Shown piece by piece: positions 1 through 8,261 of a stretch of 64,000 nt of DNA. The notes beneath the pieces were generated by a model, which saw only the letters and a list, made by a program, of their open reading frames with translations, did not search any database and was not told where the DNA came from. Numbering within the stretch: position 1 is the first letter of the stretch; the number at the start of each line of letters is the position of its first letter. Where the stretch lies: contig CP064963.1 of assembly GCA_016699165.1 (NCBI GenBank), positions 4,774,001 through 4,838,000 on the forward strand. Direction: 5' to 3'. Origin of the DNA: Candidatus Melainabacteria bacterium (GTDB taxonomy: Bacteria; Cyanobacteriota; Vampirovibrionia; Obscuribacterales; Obscuribacteraceae). The translations under genes and the position numbers were made by a program.

Positions 1-399
1 GTCAAAAATAAAGAACACGCACAAGCAGGTGCACGCGCAGATGATCGAATTTCGCTTTATCAATTCCTGCTTGCATGCGGCTTTTTGACTGAAGCTAAAG
101 TGAGAAAACTAACACGCTTAATGCTTTCAAAATTAAGCGACCTGGGCACAATTATCAATTTAGATCTCGGTCCAGATACTCCATCTGACTCGGTCAAAGA
201 TATTATTATGGACGTTTATCTAAAAGATGAATATCTGAGAAAAGTACTTACAGACTTATACGGCTCGCCCAAGAGCTTGATTAATTGCGCTCAGTCCATG
301 GTCAACTTGATTAACCTAAACGGCACCGATCTGGACAAGGCTTTATTGTGTCTGGCTCGAGAGCGTTATAAAGCGTATTTACCAGTTTTGTCCAAATAA
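1..399 (+). CDS. Hypothetical protein, 5' end outside the window
   Basis: The frame is open from the first base to TAA at 397-399, so the gene begins upstream of the window. A TTG at position 85 could act as a start, but the reading frame before it is continuous and protein-like, so I treat this as a truncated gene. The visible 132 residues are soluble, mostly helical by composition, with the segment LYQFLLACGFLTEAKV near the visible start. I recognise no domain or catalytic motif. The stop codon directly abuts the ATG of the membrane protein at 400 (TAAATG), so the two are probably co-transcribed and translationally coupled. Confidence 0.7.
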   Translation, partial: VKNKEHAQAGARADDRISLYQFLLACGFLTEAKVRKLTRLMLSKLSDLGTIINLDLGPDTPSDSVKDIIMDVYLKDEYLRKVLTDLYGSPKSLINCAQSMVNLINLNGTDLDKALLCLARERYKAYLPVLSK

Positions 400-1722
400 A
401 TGTCGCAAGAAATTAAGTCAAACACTTCCTGGAGCCTAGGGCGAACTCAAAGTCCACTGACAGGATATGTGGGACTTGGTGCCATCGCAATTTGTATTGT
501 TACTATAACTTTGTGTCTTTTGAAGATACCTGGCATCGAACATAAAGAGTTGTGGCCTTTGCATAAGCCACTTTGTTGGATGATTGTTTTTGTGGCTATG
601 GTGGCTATTGAAATATTAGTTTTTAAAACACATCAAAGAAATTTCGATTTCTCAAATAAACGCGTGTTAGACAAAGTGGCATGGCAACGAGTTTTGGCGC
701 GCTTTTTGGCACTTATTATCTGCTTTGTCATTTCTGCTTTTGTAGTGGTGCCAATGACATTTCTGTTTCCTGCATTTCTACCATTTTATATTCTATTTGC
801 GCCACTAATTATTCTGGGAGCAATTCCATATTTTATTCTGTGCGAGCGCTTTGCAAAAACTGAGACCAACTCACCTACTGATGAAATCTTGCTTTTGAGC
901 CAAATCATTATGCCTGGACTCGCTGGAGTATCGAGTGAAACGGAGCAAATGAAAAAAGAGCATATGCTCAATTTGTTGCGCGGCATAATTATCAAATCGT
1001 ATTTCATTCCATTTATGACAGCCAGTTGCAGCACCTACTGGGGGCTCTGGCAAATGAAGACCATCTCTTTGATTCAGTCTCTAGGCTCGAACCTGCATGG
1101 AGTACCAGCAGGACTTTTAGGCAGAGAAATTTTTATGCCACTGCTTGAATTTACTATTGTTGTAGATATCACCATTGCCATGCTTGGTTATATTTCTTCC
1201 TGTCGTTTGCTGGATACTCAGTTTACTTCAGCAGACCCTCATCCAAGCGGATGGATAGCTGCACTTGCGTGCTACCCGCCCTTTAATTTGATTTTTGAGA
1301 CGATGCTTTTAAATCATGTATGTTATGAACAGCTCGAAATCACTCATTACATTTCGCACCCATTGATACTAAATACAGTATCAGTAATTTGTCTTGTTTT
1401 AATTTCGATTTATAGTCTTGCCACAGTCATGTTCGGGCTCAGATTCTCGAACTTGACTAATCGCGGCATTATCACAAGTGGTCCCTACAAAATAGTTCGA
1501 CACCCAGCTTATATAGCTAAAAATACTTTCTGGTGGTTCGCCATGATGCCCTGGTTTGTATCAAGTGGCGTTAATTGTATTGGATCAGTTTTTATACTAA
1601 TAGTTCTAAATGCATTCTATGTCTGGCGCGCACTCACTGAAGAAAAGCATTTGATGCGCGAAGAACACTACCAAGAATACTGCCAAAAAGTGAAGTGGCG
1701 TTTTATTCCGGGCGTGTTTTAA
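400..1722 (+). CDS. Polytopic membrane protein with C-terminal isoprenylcysteine-methyltransferase-like (ICMT/PEMT) domain
   Basis: A 440-residue protein with many hydrophobic segments (first around residues 22-43, others throughout). The C-terminal ~100 residues carry the family hallmark of membrane-embedded ICMT/PEMT/NnrU-type methyltransferases: GPYKIVRHPAYIAKN around residues 360-374, followed by EEKHLMREEHYQEYCQKV near the end. In that family the RHP and EE..L regions bind S-adenosylmethionine at the membrane face. The N-terminal ~300 residues are an additional membrane region I do not recognise. The substrate cannot be told from sequence; isoprenyl or lipid methylation is only a family-based guess. 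It starts at the base after the previous stop, with no separate ribosome-binding site. Confidence 0.75.
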   Translation: MSQEIKSNTSWSLGRTQSPLTGYVGLGAIAICIVTITLCLLKIPGIEHKELWPLHKPLCWMIVFVAMVAIEILVFKTHQRNFDFSNKRVLDKVAWQRVLARFLALIICFVISAFVVVPMTFLFPAFLPFYILFAPLIILGAIPYFILCERFAKTETNSPTDEILLLSQIIMPGLAGVSSETEQMKKEHMLNLLRGIIIKSYFIPFMTASCSTYWGLWQMKTISLIQSLGSNLHGVPAGLLGREIFMPLLEFTIVVDITIAMLGYISSCRLLDTQFTSADPHPSGWIAALACYPPFNLIFETMLLNHVCYEQLEITHYISHPLILNTVSVICLVLISIYSLATVMFGLRFSNLTNRGIITSGPYKIVRHPAYIAKNTFWWFAMMPWFVSSGVNCIGSVFILIVLNAFYVWRALTEEKHLMREEHYQEYCQKVKWRFIPGVF

Positions 1723-1829
1723 AACGCTTTCAAAATCGACTGTAAAAATAAATGTCTTGTCGCCTCCCAGCTACTACCGGCAGTTCTTGCGCGGTGATAG
1801 ATTCGAAGTAGGCGGGTGGGGAAATTGTT

Positions 1830-2294
1830 ATGCTAATACTTAAGTTTATGCCTGTTTGGGTCTTGAACCCAATTAGAATCTTTGGCTGGTTGGCACTGTC
1901 AGCCAGTTTGTTTCTCTGGGGCAGCTATATTTTGCTCTGGCGCTCTGGATGTATTAAATATGCATGTATGCAAGAGTTCACTCCTGCGATGAATGAACAT
2001 CTATATTTTGTCTATCATCCATTAGTGGGTATTGAAAGCGAGATTGCAATTATGCTTTCAGGTATCATAATTGCTTACATGATTCTAGAGCTTAGATTTG
2101 GCTCTAAAGCAATGTCACAAGGTCTTGCAATTTTGCGATGGTTTGCTCGCAATCCAGTTGCAGCTGTACCATTTCTTGCTGCAAGTATTTTCTTGTATTC
2201 GGGACCGTGTATTTTTTCTGCTCATCCAGGTCTCTGGATAATCACGTTCTTTGCGCCTGTTATTACTTTATTTGCTCCAAATCGGCATACTTAG
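1830..2294 (+). CDS. Small integral membrane protein of unknown function
   Basis: 154 residues with about four hydrophobic segments (roughly residues 14-36, 63-85, 103-120 and 126-147). A purine-rich GGGTGGGG lies 8-15 bases before the ATG. No family is recognised. The 3' end overlaps the convergent methyltransferase gene by 32 bases, so the two stops lie inside each other's coding sequence. Confidence 0.6.
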   Translation: MLILKFMPVWVLNPIRIFGWLALSASLFLWGSYILLWRSGCIKYACMQEFTPAMNEHLYFVYHPLVGIESEIAIMLSGIIIAYMILELRFGSKAMSQGLAILRWFARNPVAAVPFLAASIFLYSGPCIFSAHPGLWIITFFAPVITLFAPNRHT

Positions 2295-3423
2295 CTGTTT
2301 GATCGAGCCACTCTTCAAATATTTGATCAAAGTTTGCTGCAAGGTACAAAGGCAAAATACGCAGATTTCGATAGCCTTGATTTGTATGTTCGTACAATAA
2401 AGCAAATGGACCAGACTGCCATTGCTCAAACCAATAGGTGCCGCTGCCATCATTGAAGCCGGCTTTGTATCCACGAACTAATTGTTTGGGATTTATTTGA
2501 TTGAATAATAATTCAGATAGCGCTTCTTGTTTAAATGATAGATCTAGGCTCGACAAAAGATTGAATTCAGTCAATAAAAACGATTGAGCAAGATCGTTTG
2601 AAATTGGCTCTTGATCAGATTTTTTAGTCGATGCAAAAGCAGGTAAATGTATTTCATCTCCATCGGCATTTTCATAGCTGAGCCACTTGGATTTTTCTAG
2701 ATCGGCACAAATACCAGATTCGCCTAAGGCCTGCACAAAATATTTTTGAATCTGAGGATTTGAAAGCTTTTCGAAATTGAGCATTAACCCATCTTCTGAA
2801 AGATGTTTGCCCAGATTATGCAATTGCTTTATTAGAAAGGGCGAGGTAACCTCCAAAGCAGCAACGCTCAATATAAGATCGAAACTATCTGTGGCATCAA
2901 ATGAAAAGTCTTTGATATCGCCCACTTCGAATTTGATGTTTGTCAAAGACAGATTCAAAGCCAGTTTTCGCGCTTGCTCAATTCCCTCTGCACTAATATC
3001 GATGCCAATAATTGTTGCATCTGGAAATCTTTTTGCCAGAAAGCAAGTAAGTATGCCATTGCCGCATCCAGCATCGAGAATCTTTTGGGGATTAGATTCG
3101 CTAAGACATACTAAAATCCAGTCAATTACAGCTTGACAAAGACTTATTCTAAGACCCGAAAAAGTGAGTGCTAGTTCGTAGTCGGAAAAAATAGTCGCGT
3201 AGAATCCCGCTTCATCATTGTCTTCGAGCTTTGCATAGGCACGCTCCAGTTCTTTTACTTTCTGAGGCGGATATTTACTATCAAGCTCACGCCAGAACTG
3301 GTGCAAACTTTCAAAGCGTTTAAGCTTGGTTTCTTCTAAAAAATCTTGAAGACAATAAGTATTCACAGTTATCCATTTATTAATACAATCGCCAGAGGTC
3401 GGTGCTAAATTTGTACCTGACAT
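2263..3423 (-). CDS. Class I SAM-dependent methyltransferase
   Basis: 386 residues. The glycine-rich SAM-binding motif I, ILDAGCGNGILTCFLAKRFP, lies around residues 115-134, followed by the acidic strand-2 end IGIDIS and the post-motif GDIKDFSFD, all typical of the Rossmann-fold methyltransferase core. About 100 residues precede the core and about 150 follow it (SWLSYENADGDEIHLP and on), so the protein is larger than a minimal enzyme; the extra parts may define the substrate, which I cannot name. It is divergent from the gene at 3463 with only about 40 bases between starts, and convergent with the membrane protein at 1830-2294. Confidence 0.8.
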   Translation of the reverse strand: MSGTNLAPTSGDCINKWITVNTYCLQDFLEETKLKRFESLHQFWRELDSKYPPQKVKELERAYAKLEDNDEAGFYATIFSDYELALTFSGLRISLCQAVIDWILVCLSESNPQKILDAGCGNGILTCFLAKRFPDATIIGIDISAEGIEQARKLALNLSLTNIKFEVGDIKDFSFDATDSFDLILSVAALEVTSPFLIKQLHNLGKHLSEDGLMLNFEKLSNPQIQKYFVQALGESGICADLEKSKWLSYENADGDEIHLPAFASTKKSDQEPISNDLAQSFLLTEFNLLSSLDLSFKQEALSELLFNQINPKQLVRGYKAGFNDGSGTYWFEQWQSGPFALLYEHTNQGYRNLRILPLYLAANFDQIFEEWLDQTAKYADLEQIK

Positions 3424-3462
3424 CTCTTGATGTCTAGGTCACGCCAGAACCCGGTGAATATT

Positions 3463-4374
3463 ATGAAGGCTAAAAGCTACGAAACGGCAAATGTAAGAAA
3501 AATGGCAAAGAAAGGGACCAAAATCGGTCAATCTCAAGAACTGCCTGTCGATAATGCTCCAAGTAACCAGCAATACGACAAGTTGGGTCTGGCGCTTTAC
3601 ATCACCGCTCTGACGCTCGCTTTAGTTACTTTCGTTGGTGGCTCATATTATTTCATCAGTCAAATTGTCCAGGGACTGCAGTCGAAACCGATTCCGTGGT
3701 TGATGTGCATTTTAATGGTCGGCTTTTTAGTGGCTACCGTTTATACCGCTCGCACACTTGTATGGCTTGGATTTTTTGGCACTGTGATGTTGTGCTCTCG
3801 TATGGGCGCATGGATGCGGTCTGAAGAAACATCTAGAATTGCAATCAAGCTCGATAAGTTTATGCCAAACGGCACGGGTTGGGCATCTTTGGCGCTGTGT
3901 CAGAGTCTTTTGCAACGCGGACAATACAAAGAGTCGCTTGCTGTGGCTGAAGACGAATGGAATCGAAATGGCGAGAATGTTAAACAAGCGATGAACATGG
4001 GACCACTTTGTGCTTACGCTGGAACTGTAAATCAAGTAGATGGCAACATCAAACAAACACTTGTCTGGAATGACAGGGCGCTGGCTTCTTTCAACTTTAT
4101 GCTTGAAGACTATACCGACCCTAAAAAAAATAAGAGCTTTATGCGCAGGTTTGCAAAGTCTCAAACTACTGAGTGGCTTGGACAATTGAAACTTCAGATG
4201 GCTGGTGTTTACGTTAACAACGCAAGCATTCATATGGGTGCAAGAGACTTTAGACGCGCCAAAGAATGTTTTAAAAAGGCTGTGGAGATGGCGGTTCAAG
4301 CGCCTGATTCACCTCAAAGAAGTGAAATATTGAAAGCCAGCAAAGAGCAATTGGGTCGCTTAAAGCATTCCTAA
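3463..4374 (+). CDS. Membrane-anchored TPR-like protein
   Basis: The frame is open from a TTG at 3427, with ATG at 3430 and 3463. I prefer 3463, which follows GGTGA at a five-base spacing; ATG at 3502 is another option. After a basic N-terminus there are two hydrophobic segments (GLALYITALTLALVTFVGG, then a longer one ending LVWLGFFGTVMLC). The remaining ~190 residues are soluble and helical with TPR-like pairs: GWASLALCQSLLQRGQYKESLAVAEDEW and a C-terminal ARDFRRAKECFKKAVEMAVQ. The likely role is a membrane-attached scaffold, inferred from fold only. Confidence 0.6.
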   Translation: MKAKSYETANVRKMAKKGTKIGQSQELPVDNAPSNQQYDKLGLALYITALTLALVTFVGGSYYFISQIVQGLQSKPIPWLMCILMVGFLVATVYTARTLVWLGFFGTVMLCSRMGAWMRSEETSRIAIKLDKFMPNGTGWASLALCQSLLQRGQYKESLAVAEDEWNRNGENVKQAMNMGPLCAYAGTVNQVDGNIKQTLVWNDRALASFNFMLEDYTDPKKNKSFMRRFAKSQTTEWLGQLKLQMAGVYVNNASIHMGARDFRRAKECFKKAVEMAVQAPDSPQRSEILKASKEQLGRLKHS

Positions 4375-4475
4375 TATTTACACCACATATATTGCGCACC
4401 TATTATTTACGCCAGTAGCGAAGATCTGTGTTATAAAAGCATTGATACGATGAGCAAGATGTGAGGAATAATCCA

Positions 4476-4670
4476 ATGAAGCGCGTACTCTCAGTACTTT
4501 TAGTTGCCGGTTTAGTAAGTTTCGCTTGCGCCAACTCAGCATCAGCAGAAGACAATAAAGTCAAAGCTGGAGCTAAAAAAGTGGGCAACGCAATTGTTTG
4601 GCCTTTCAAAAAGATGGGTCAAGGCATGAAAGCCATGGGCGAAAAAACCAAAAAGATGTTCAAAAAATAA
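4476..4670 (+). CDS. Small secreted basic protein
   Basis: 64 residues. A longer frame begins at GTG 4461, but ATG 4476 has GAGGAA about 8 bases upstream and gives a clean signal peptide (MKRVLSVLLVAGLVSFACANSASA, cleavage predicted after ASA). The mature part is about 40 residues, Lys-rich (KVKAGAKKVGNAIVWPFKKMGQGMKAM) and probably amphipathic. No family is recognised. It stands alone and is followed by a good hairpin terminator. Confidence 0.65.
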   Translation: MKRVLSVLLVAGLVSFACANSASAEDNKVKAGAKKVGNAIVWPFKKMGQGMKAMGEKTKKMFKK

Positions 4671-4695
4671 GAACAGCAATTAAGTAAAAGTATGA

Positions 4696-4740
4696 AAAAC
4701 GTCAGTCCCTGTTATTCAGAGCCTGACGTTTTCGTTTAGA
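4696..4740 (+). terminator. Rho-independent terminator after the small secreted protein gene
   Basis: AAAACGTCAG (4696-4705) and CTGACGTTTT (4723-4732) form a perfect 10-base-pair stem with a 17-base loop. The T-rich arm runs on as TTTTCGTTT. It sits 26 bases after the stop of the gene at 4476-4670 and just before the rhodanese gene. Confidence 0.7.
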
Positions 4741-4748
4741 ATACAGAC

Positions 4749-5081
4749 ATGGAAATTAGTCCAACTGAATTGAAAGAACGACTCGATGCGGGTGACAAGT
4801 TAGTCTTGCTCGATGTGCGCGATGCGCATGAGTTGATCATTGCTAATTTAGACGAAGCCATTAAGCCGATTCACATACCAAAAGGTGAGCTCAACGACCG
4901 CTTATCTGAAATTGAGCCATTTAAAAACGACACTGATATTGTGGTCTTTTGCCGCACTGGTAAACGAAGCGTTGAGTGTAGTGCCATTTTGAAAGAAGCT
5001 GGATTTACTCGAATACTCAATCTGACAGGCGGTCTTCATGCCTGGTCGGATGATGTCGACTGTTGTGTGATGAAGTACTAA
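4749..5081 (+). CDS. Single-domain rhodanese-like sulfurtransferase
   Basis: 110 residues, the size of a lone rhodanese domain. The N-terminal LLDVRDAHE matches the CH2A-type start of the fold, the active-site loop is FCRTGKRS with the persulfide-bearing Cys at residue 68, and the C-terminal LTGGLHAWS is also typical. The family moves sulfane sulfur to acceptors such as cyanide, thiols or proteins; the physiological partner is not evident. It starts 9 bases after the terminator at 4696-4740 and has little room for its own promoter. Confidence 0.88.
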   Translation: MEISPTELKERLDAGDKLVLLDVRDAHELIIANLDEAIKPIHIPKGELNDRLSEIEPFKNDTDIVVFCRTGKRSVECSAILKEAGFTRILNLTGGLHAWSDDVDCCVMKY

Positions 5082-5083
5082 AT

Positions 5084-5102
5084 TTAGAAACTGAATTTCT
5101 AA
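5084..5102. terminator. Possible weak bidirectional hairpin between convergent genes
   Basis: TTAGAAA (5084-5090) and TTTCTAA (5096-5102) form a 7-base-pair AT-rich stem with a 5-base loop, directly after the rhodanese stop and overlapping the stop of the minus-strand gene at 5099. The stem is weak and lacks a strong T run, so function is uncertain. Confidence 0.25.
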
Positions 5103-5593
5103 GGGACTGAAATGTCGCCCTGGGAGTCTATCTCTATAGTTGTGGTTTTGTAGTCGCTCGACAAAATAAATGACGAAGGTTTTTCTGGAACACCTGCTGG
5201 TGGCATAAAAGTAACAAGACCCGCAAGCCTCATGCCCTCTGCCAGAGTCATTTCTTCTTTGATTTGACCAGCTACTTTTATGACATATTTAAATCCGTTG
5301 GGAATCAAGATCGCTAGTCGTTTTCCGGCAAGCAAACTAGGTGTACGCTCAGTTGCCTGAACAGTCACAACTTGTTTTAGTTGCGATGACATGTTTTTGC
5401 ATCTATGCAAATCATTTACTAAATCGTGAGCGGCTGCAGCTACAAGTAATTGTACCTGCGTGTATTCGACCACTCTCAAAGCGAAAAGTGGAACAGCAAA
5501 AAACATAAACAAAAAGACCAGAGATTCGAACTTACGGATTCTGTGCCATTTTAAATCTGAGATGCGGTATCTGGATGTTTTTCCGTCAGGCAC
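5099..5593 (-). CDS. Single-pass membrane protein of unknown function, pilin-like topology
   Basis: 164 residues, GTG start four bases after the stop of the gene at 5598-5885. After ~24 basic/polar residues comes one hydrophobic helix (SLVFLFMFFAVPLFALRVV), then an amphipathic stretch with LLVAAAAHDLVNDLHRC and a beta-rich C-terminus ending in VP. This resembles the outline of minor pseudopilins (hydrophobic N-terminal helix, then globular beta domain), but the prepilin-peptidase G-F-T-x-x-E motif is absent, so I do not assign it. It is paired with a small secreted protein gene. Confidence 0.55.
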   Translation of the reverse strand: MPDGKTSRYRISDLKWHRIRKFESLVFLFMFFAVPLFALRVVEYTQVQLLVAAAAHDLVNDLHRCKNMSSQLKQVVTVQATERTPSLLAGKRLAILIPNGFKYVIKVAGQIKEEMTLAEGMRLAGLVTFMPPAGVPEKPSSFILSSDYKTTTIEIDSQGDISVP

Positions 5594-5597
5594 GAAA

Positions 5598-5885
5598 CTA
5601 CATCGGGAAGACTTCGGGGCCGCCTAAAATCAAAATTTTGTCTTGTTTTTGTGAATCGACAACCTGGCTATCGCGGCTAGGTTGGTATTTTTTACGTTTT
5701 TCTCTTTGTTCAACCGCTTTGTCGAAATCATTTAAAACTTGGCTGTTGTCGACATTCGCCGGTTTGACCACATTGGTCGGCAGTGCCGAGGACAAAAGAA
5801 TTTGTGACTCTGTCTTGTTGCCTACTGGAGCGAGGGCGCTTGTTAGCGCGGTCGACAGGGCTAAAATTGTGGATACAAAATGCAT
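5598..5885 (-). CDS. Small secreted protein of unknown function
   Basis: 95 residues with a short hydrophobic N-terminus (MHFVSTILALSTALTSALAP) that looks like a signal peptide cleaved after a SALA-type site. The rest is polar and probably largely disordered (KAVEQREKRKKYQPSRDSQ). No domain is recognised. It is the first gene of a two-gene unit with 5099-5593. The 281-base gap upstream (5886-6166) is the longest non-coding stretch in the window, and I see no RNA gene in it. Confidence 0.5.
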   Translation of the reverse strand: MHFVSTILALSTALTSALAPVGNKTESQILLSSALPTNVVKPANVDNSQVLNDFDKAVEQREKRKKYQPSRDSQVVDSQKQDKILILGGPEVFPM

Positions 5886-6166
5886 GGGCTTTTAAACCTT
5901 ATCTATGTGTGGTTCGCAATCTGTCCGTAACCTGTACTGAGTATAAGTGTGCAGTCGAGCAAATGAAAGAAAAGATAGGAATCTCTTAATTATCATTGAA
6001 ACACTAAAACCAAGCAGAGACGGGCGTTTACCCTCTTCCTAAAGTATTTTTCAGGAAAAAAGATCTACTTTTCAACTGGTGCTCAACCGGCTTGTCAAGC
6101 GATACTAACTTACTAGCATTTTCATATAATTCGAAGCTCTAAAAATTGAATTAAACCTGCAATCGC

Positions 6167-6646
6167 TTATCTGGTGAGACTTCTAACCTTAATCCAGCCG
6201 CCTTCTTTATATGTACTGGTCGAAGGGTGAGTGTAATGAACCAATCCGCCCTTCTTATTCCATATGTATTCGCCGGACACATCGACCATATCGCCTGGTT
6301 GAATGGACAGATACGAACCCAGATTGGTGTTGTGGGCGATAAGCACTGTCGTGTTATTGGATAAGCGCAGAAGAAATCTTTGATGAGGAATGCCTTTGGT
6401 GTCGTCGGGCAGCAATTTGTAAACCACTGCAGAGAATGTGACATGCACTCTGCTCATACCTTTACTTTGAGCATCAAGCACTTCCTGGTCGTCACTTGTC
6501 TTGGTCGAGTTGGAAGAATAAGTTGCCTGCTCGGCTTGAGCGCTTTGCTCGCTTTGATTTGAGCATGCAGAAAGACTTGCCAAAATGGGCAAAATAGTGA
6601 CTGCTACTAGAAAGAATAGAGATTGAATATGTTTTTTGCGGTGCAT
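6167..6646 (-). CDS. DUF3465-like lipoprotein
   Basis: A longer frame starts at 6670, but ATG 6646 has AAAGGTGG just upstream and places a proper lipoprotein signal at the N-terminus (HRKKHIQSLFFLVAVTILP, lipobox LSAC). After a Ser/Gln/Thr-rich linker, the C-terminal ~90 residues (HQRFLLRLSNNTTVLIAHN, then PGDMVDVSGEYIWNKKGG, VHYTHPSTS) match what I recall of DUF3465, a small OB-fold-like domain of unknown function. It is probably anchored to a membrane by the acylated Cys. It is divergent from the gene at 6787. Confidence 0.7.
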   Translation of the reverse strand: MHRKKHIQSLFFLVAVTILPILASLSACSNQSEQSAQAEQATYSSNSTKTSDDQEVLDAQSKGMSRVHVTFSAVVYKLLPDDTKGIPHQRFLLRLSNNTTVLIAHNTNLGSYLSIQPGDMVDVSGEYIWNKKGGLVHYTHPSTSTYKEGGWIKVRSLTR

Positions 6647-6786
6647 TTTCCACCTTTGGTATATAGGCATGATGCCCTAGGATAGCCAGTTGATATGGAT
6701 TTTGATTTTGCTTGGCGTGGTATATAGTGGAATAATAGTTGGAGCCTCATGCTACCTAAGATAGAGTACACGAGAGATTAAAAGCG

Positions 6787-7923
6787 ATGCTAGCTTCAGT
6801 TTATCTTACAGGCGAAACCATTAATGACAAAGATGGCATTGCGCTTGGTCGTGACTGGAAAAACGATCTGCGTGTAAGTGGTCAGCAATTAGGTGTAGAC
6901 TGGCGTTCTTTTGCTTTTAGTCGCCTTGAGAGCTACGGCTTCAAGGTCGTAAATCCGCTGAGCCTTTCCTACATGAGTCCAACTGCAGGCAGGGATAGCC
7001 GCGAAATGGGAGTGGGCGAGACAAACGACATTCGCGTTAGACGAGCGCTCGATTTAATAGATCAGAGCGACGCACTTCTGGCTAATCTTGAAGAATCAAA
7101 TGTCGGTGTGGCGATGGAAATCTTTTACGCACATCGCCGCGGGAAAATGGTTACGGTTGTAGGTCCCTCGCCATTTAGTCCCTGGGTCCTTTCGCACTCA
7201 CAGGCAAGATTTCACGACATAGACAAAGCAATTGAATATATTGCTGAAGAACAGCCGCGCACAGCGCCTGCTAATTGGGCAATTCAATACGAAGCGCAGT
7301 TGTCTGAGCGCTATGAGCAGCTTCCGCCCCATGGCGAGCCAGATTACAAATTTATGGGCGGAGAGTTTCCTGTCCTTGTTCTTTCACCTCACGCCACCGC
7401 ATATTGGCACGAAGGCGAGTTTATGGAACCCGATTCTTTTACAGGATCTTTGAGTTCAGTCATTAACAAATCGTCTGATTGTCATGCCATGATTTCTAAT
7501 TTTTGTGCAGTAGCCGATCCTTGTTGGTATTTGGAGACGCCCTTTAGAAGAGCGATTACAGATATAGTCAGAACCGGAAAAATCGCAATGGTGATGATTG
7601 TTCTGGGCGCAAGCAATCGCGAAGCTGCAGGCATTCAAATGGCGTATCACGGCACGCAAAGCAGTGTCTGCAATAGTTACTATCACATGCTCAAAAATAA
7701 ATTAGCGGCATTCGAACCCATTCAAGAAACTGAAATGGATATTCCGGTAAAACCACTTGCTACATTTTTGAGCGACGAATTGCAAACACCAACTGTGGTG
7801 CTCAGATTGAGCAAGCGTTATCGCATGCCACGCTTGCAACCTGAATTGTTTTCGAAAATGGCAGATACACTTAGCGCCTTTACGCGTTCTGTGGGTGAAG
7901 ATCTTTTGTGGGGTCAAAAATAA
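6787..7923 (+). CDS. Fusion: nucleoside 2-deoxyribosyltransferase-like domain plus N-formylglutamate-amidohydrolase-like domain
   Basis: 378 residues. Residues ~1-150 resemble the nucleoside 2-deoxyribosyltransferase fold: VYLTGE at the start, then SDALLANLEESNVGVAMEI, FYAHRRGKMVTVVG, including the Glu that serves as nucleophile in true enzymes. Residues ~190-375 resemble N-formylglutamate amidohydrolase and related zinc hydrolases: FPVLVLSPHATAYWHEGEF with the S-P-H-A-T box, then DSFTGSL and ADPCWYLETPFRRAI. Some later conserved positions of that family (D-x-H-G) are not obvious, so activity is uncertain. cutA follows two bases after the stop. The combined function is unknown; a nucleotide- or metabolite-processing role is inference. 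Confidence 0.65.
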   Translation: MLASVYLTGETINDKDGIALGRDWKNDLRVSGQQLGVDWRSFAFSRLESYGFKVVNPLSLSYMSPTAGRDSREMGVGETNDIRVRRALDLIDQSDALLANLEESNVGVAMEIFYAHRRGKMVTVVGPSPFSPWVLSHSQARFHDIDKAIEYIAEEQPRTAPANWAIQYEAQLSERYEQLPPHGEPDYKFMGGEFPVLVLSPHATAYWHEGEFMEPDSFTGSLSSVINKSSDCHAMISNFCAVADPCWYLETPFRRAITDIVRTGKIAMVMIVLGASNREAAGIQMAYHGTQSSVCNSYYHMLKNKLAAFEPIQETEMDIPVKPLATFLSDELQTPTVVLRLSKRYRMPRLQPELFSKMADTLSAFTRSVGEDLLWGQK

Positions 7924-7925
7924 GA

Positions 7926-8261
7926 ATGAGCGAAATTGTGGTTCTGGTGACCTGCCCTCAAGACGGAACGGCAGACACTCTTGCCGAAACGCTTGTCAAT
8001 TCAAGATTGGCTGCATGTGTCAATGTCATCTCGGGTGTTAAGTCTATTTATCGTTGGAAAGATGGCGTTGAAAAAGACAGCGAAGCTCTGCTTATAATCA
8101 AGACTACATCAGAAGTTTGGAAAGAGCTTGAATCTAAAATACATGAAGAGCACCCTTATGATGTGCCTGAAATTGTAAGCGTTCCCATTGAACGCGGCTG
8201 TGAAAAATATCTTCGTTGGCTGAATGAGTGCGTAGTGAAAAAGGAGCAAGTAAATTCGTGA
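7926..8261 (+). CDS. cutA: CutA family divalent-ion tolerance protein
   Basis: 111 residues from ATG 7926, two bases after the preceding stop. A frame from GTG 7908 exists but would overlap the upstream gene. The sequence is diagnostic: VLVTCPQDGTADTLAETLV, RLAACVNVISGVKSIYRWKD, LLIIKTTSEVWKELESKI and HPYDVPEIVSVPI. CutA forms stable trimers and has been linked to copper tolerance, though its molecular role remains unsettled. The stop overlaps the start of the acyl-CoA synthetase gene (GTGA), which suggests translational coupling. Confidence 0.93.
   Translation: MSEIVVLVTCPQDGTADTLAETLVNSRLAACVNVISGVKSIYRWKDGVEKDSEALLIIKTTSEVWKELESKIHEEHPYDVPEIVSVPIERGCEKYLRWLNECVVKKEQVNS

Noticed and set aside
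5099..5593. Minor pseudopilin
   Set aside because: Topology is suggestive, but there is no prepilin-peptidase cleavage motif and no pilus gene nearby.
5886..6166. Possible RNA gene or riboswitch in the longest gap
   Set aside because: No tRNA-like or recognisable riboswitch fold was seen by eye; nothing supports a call.
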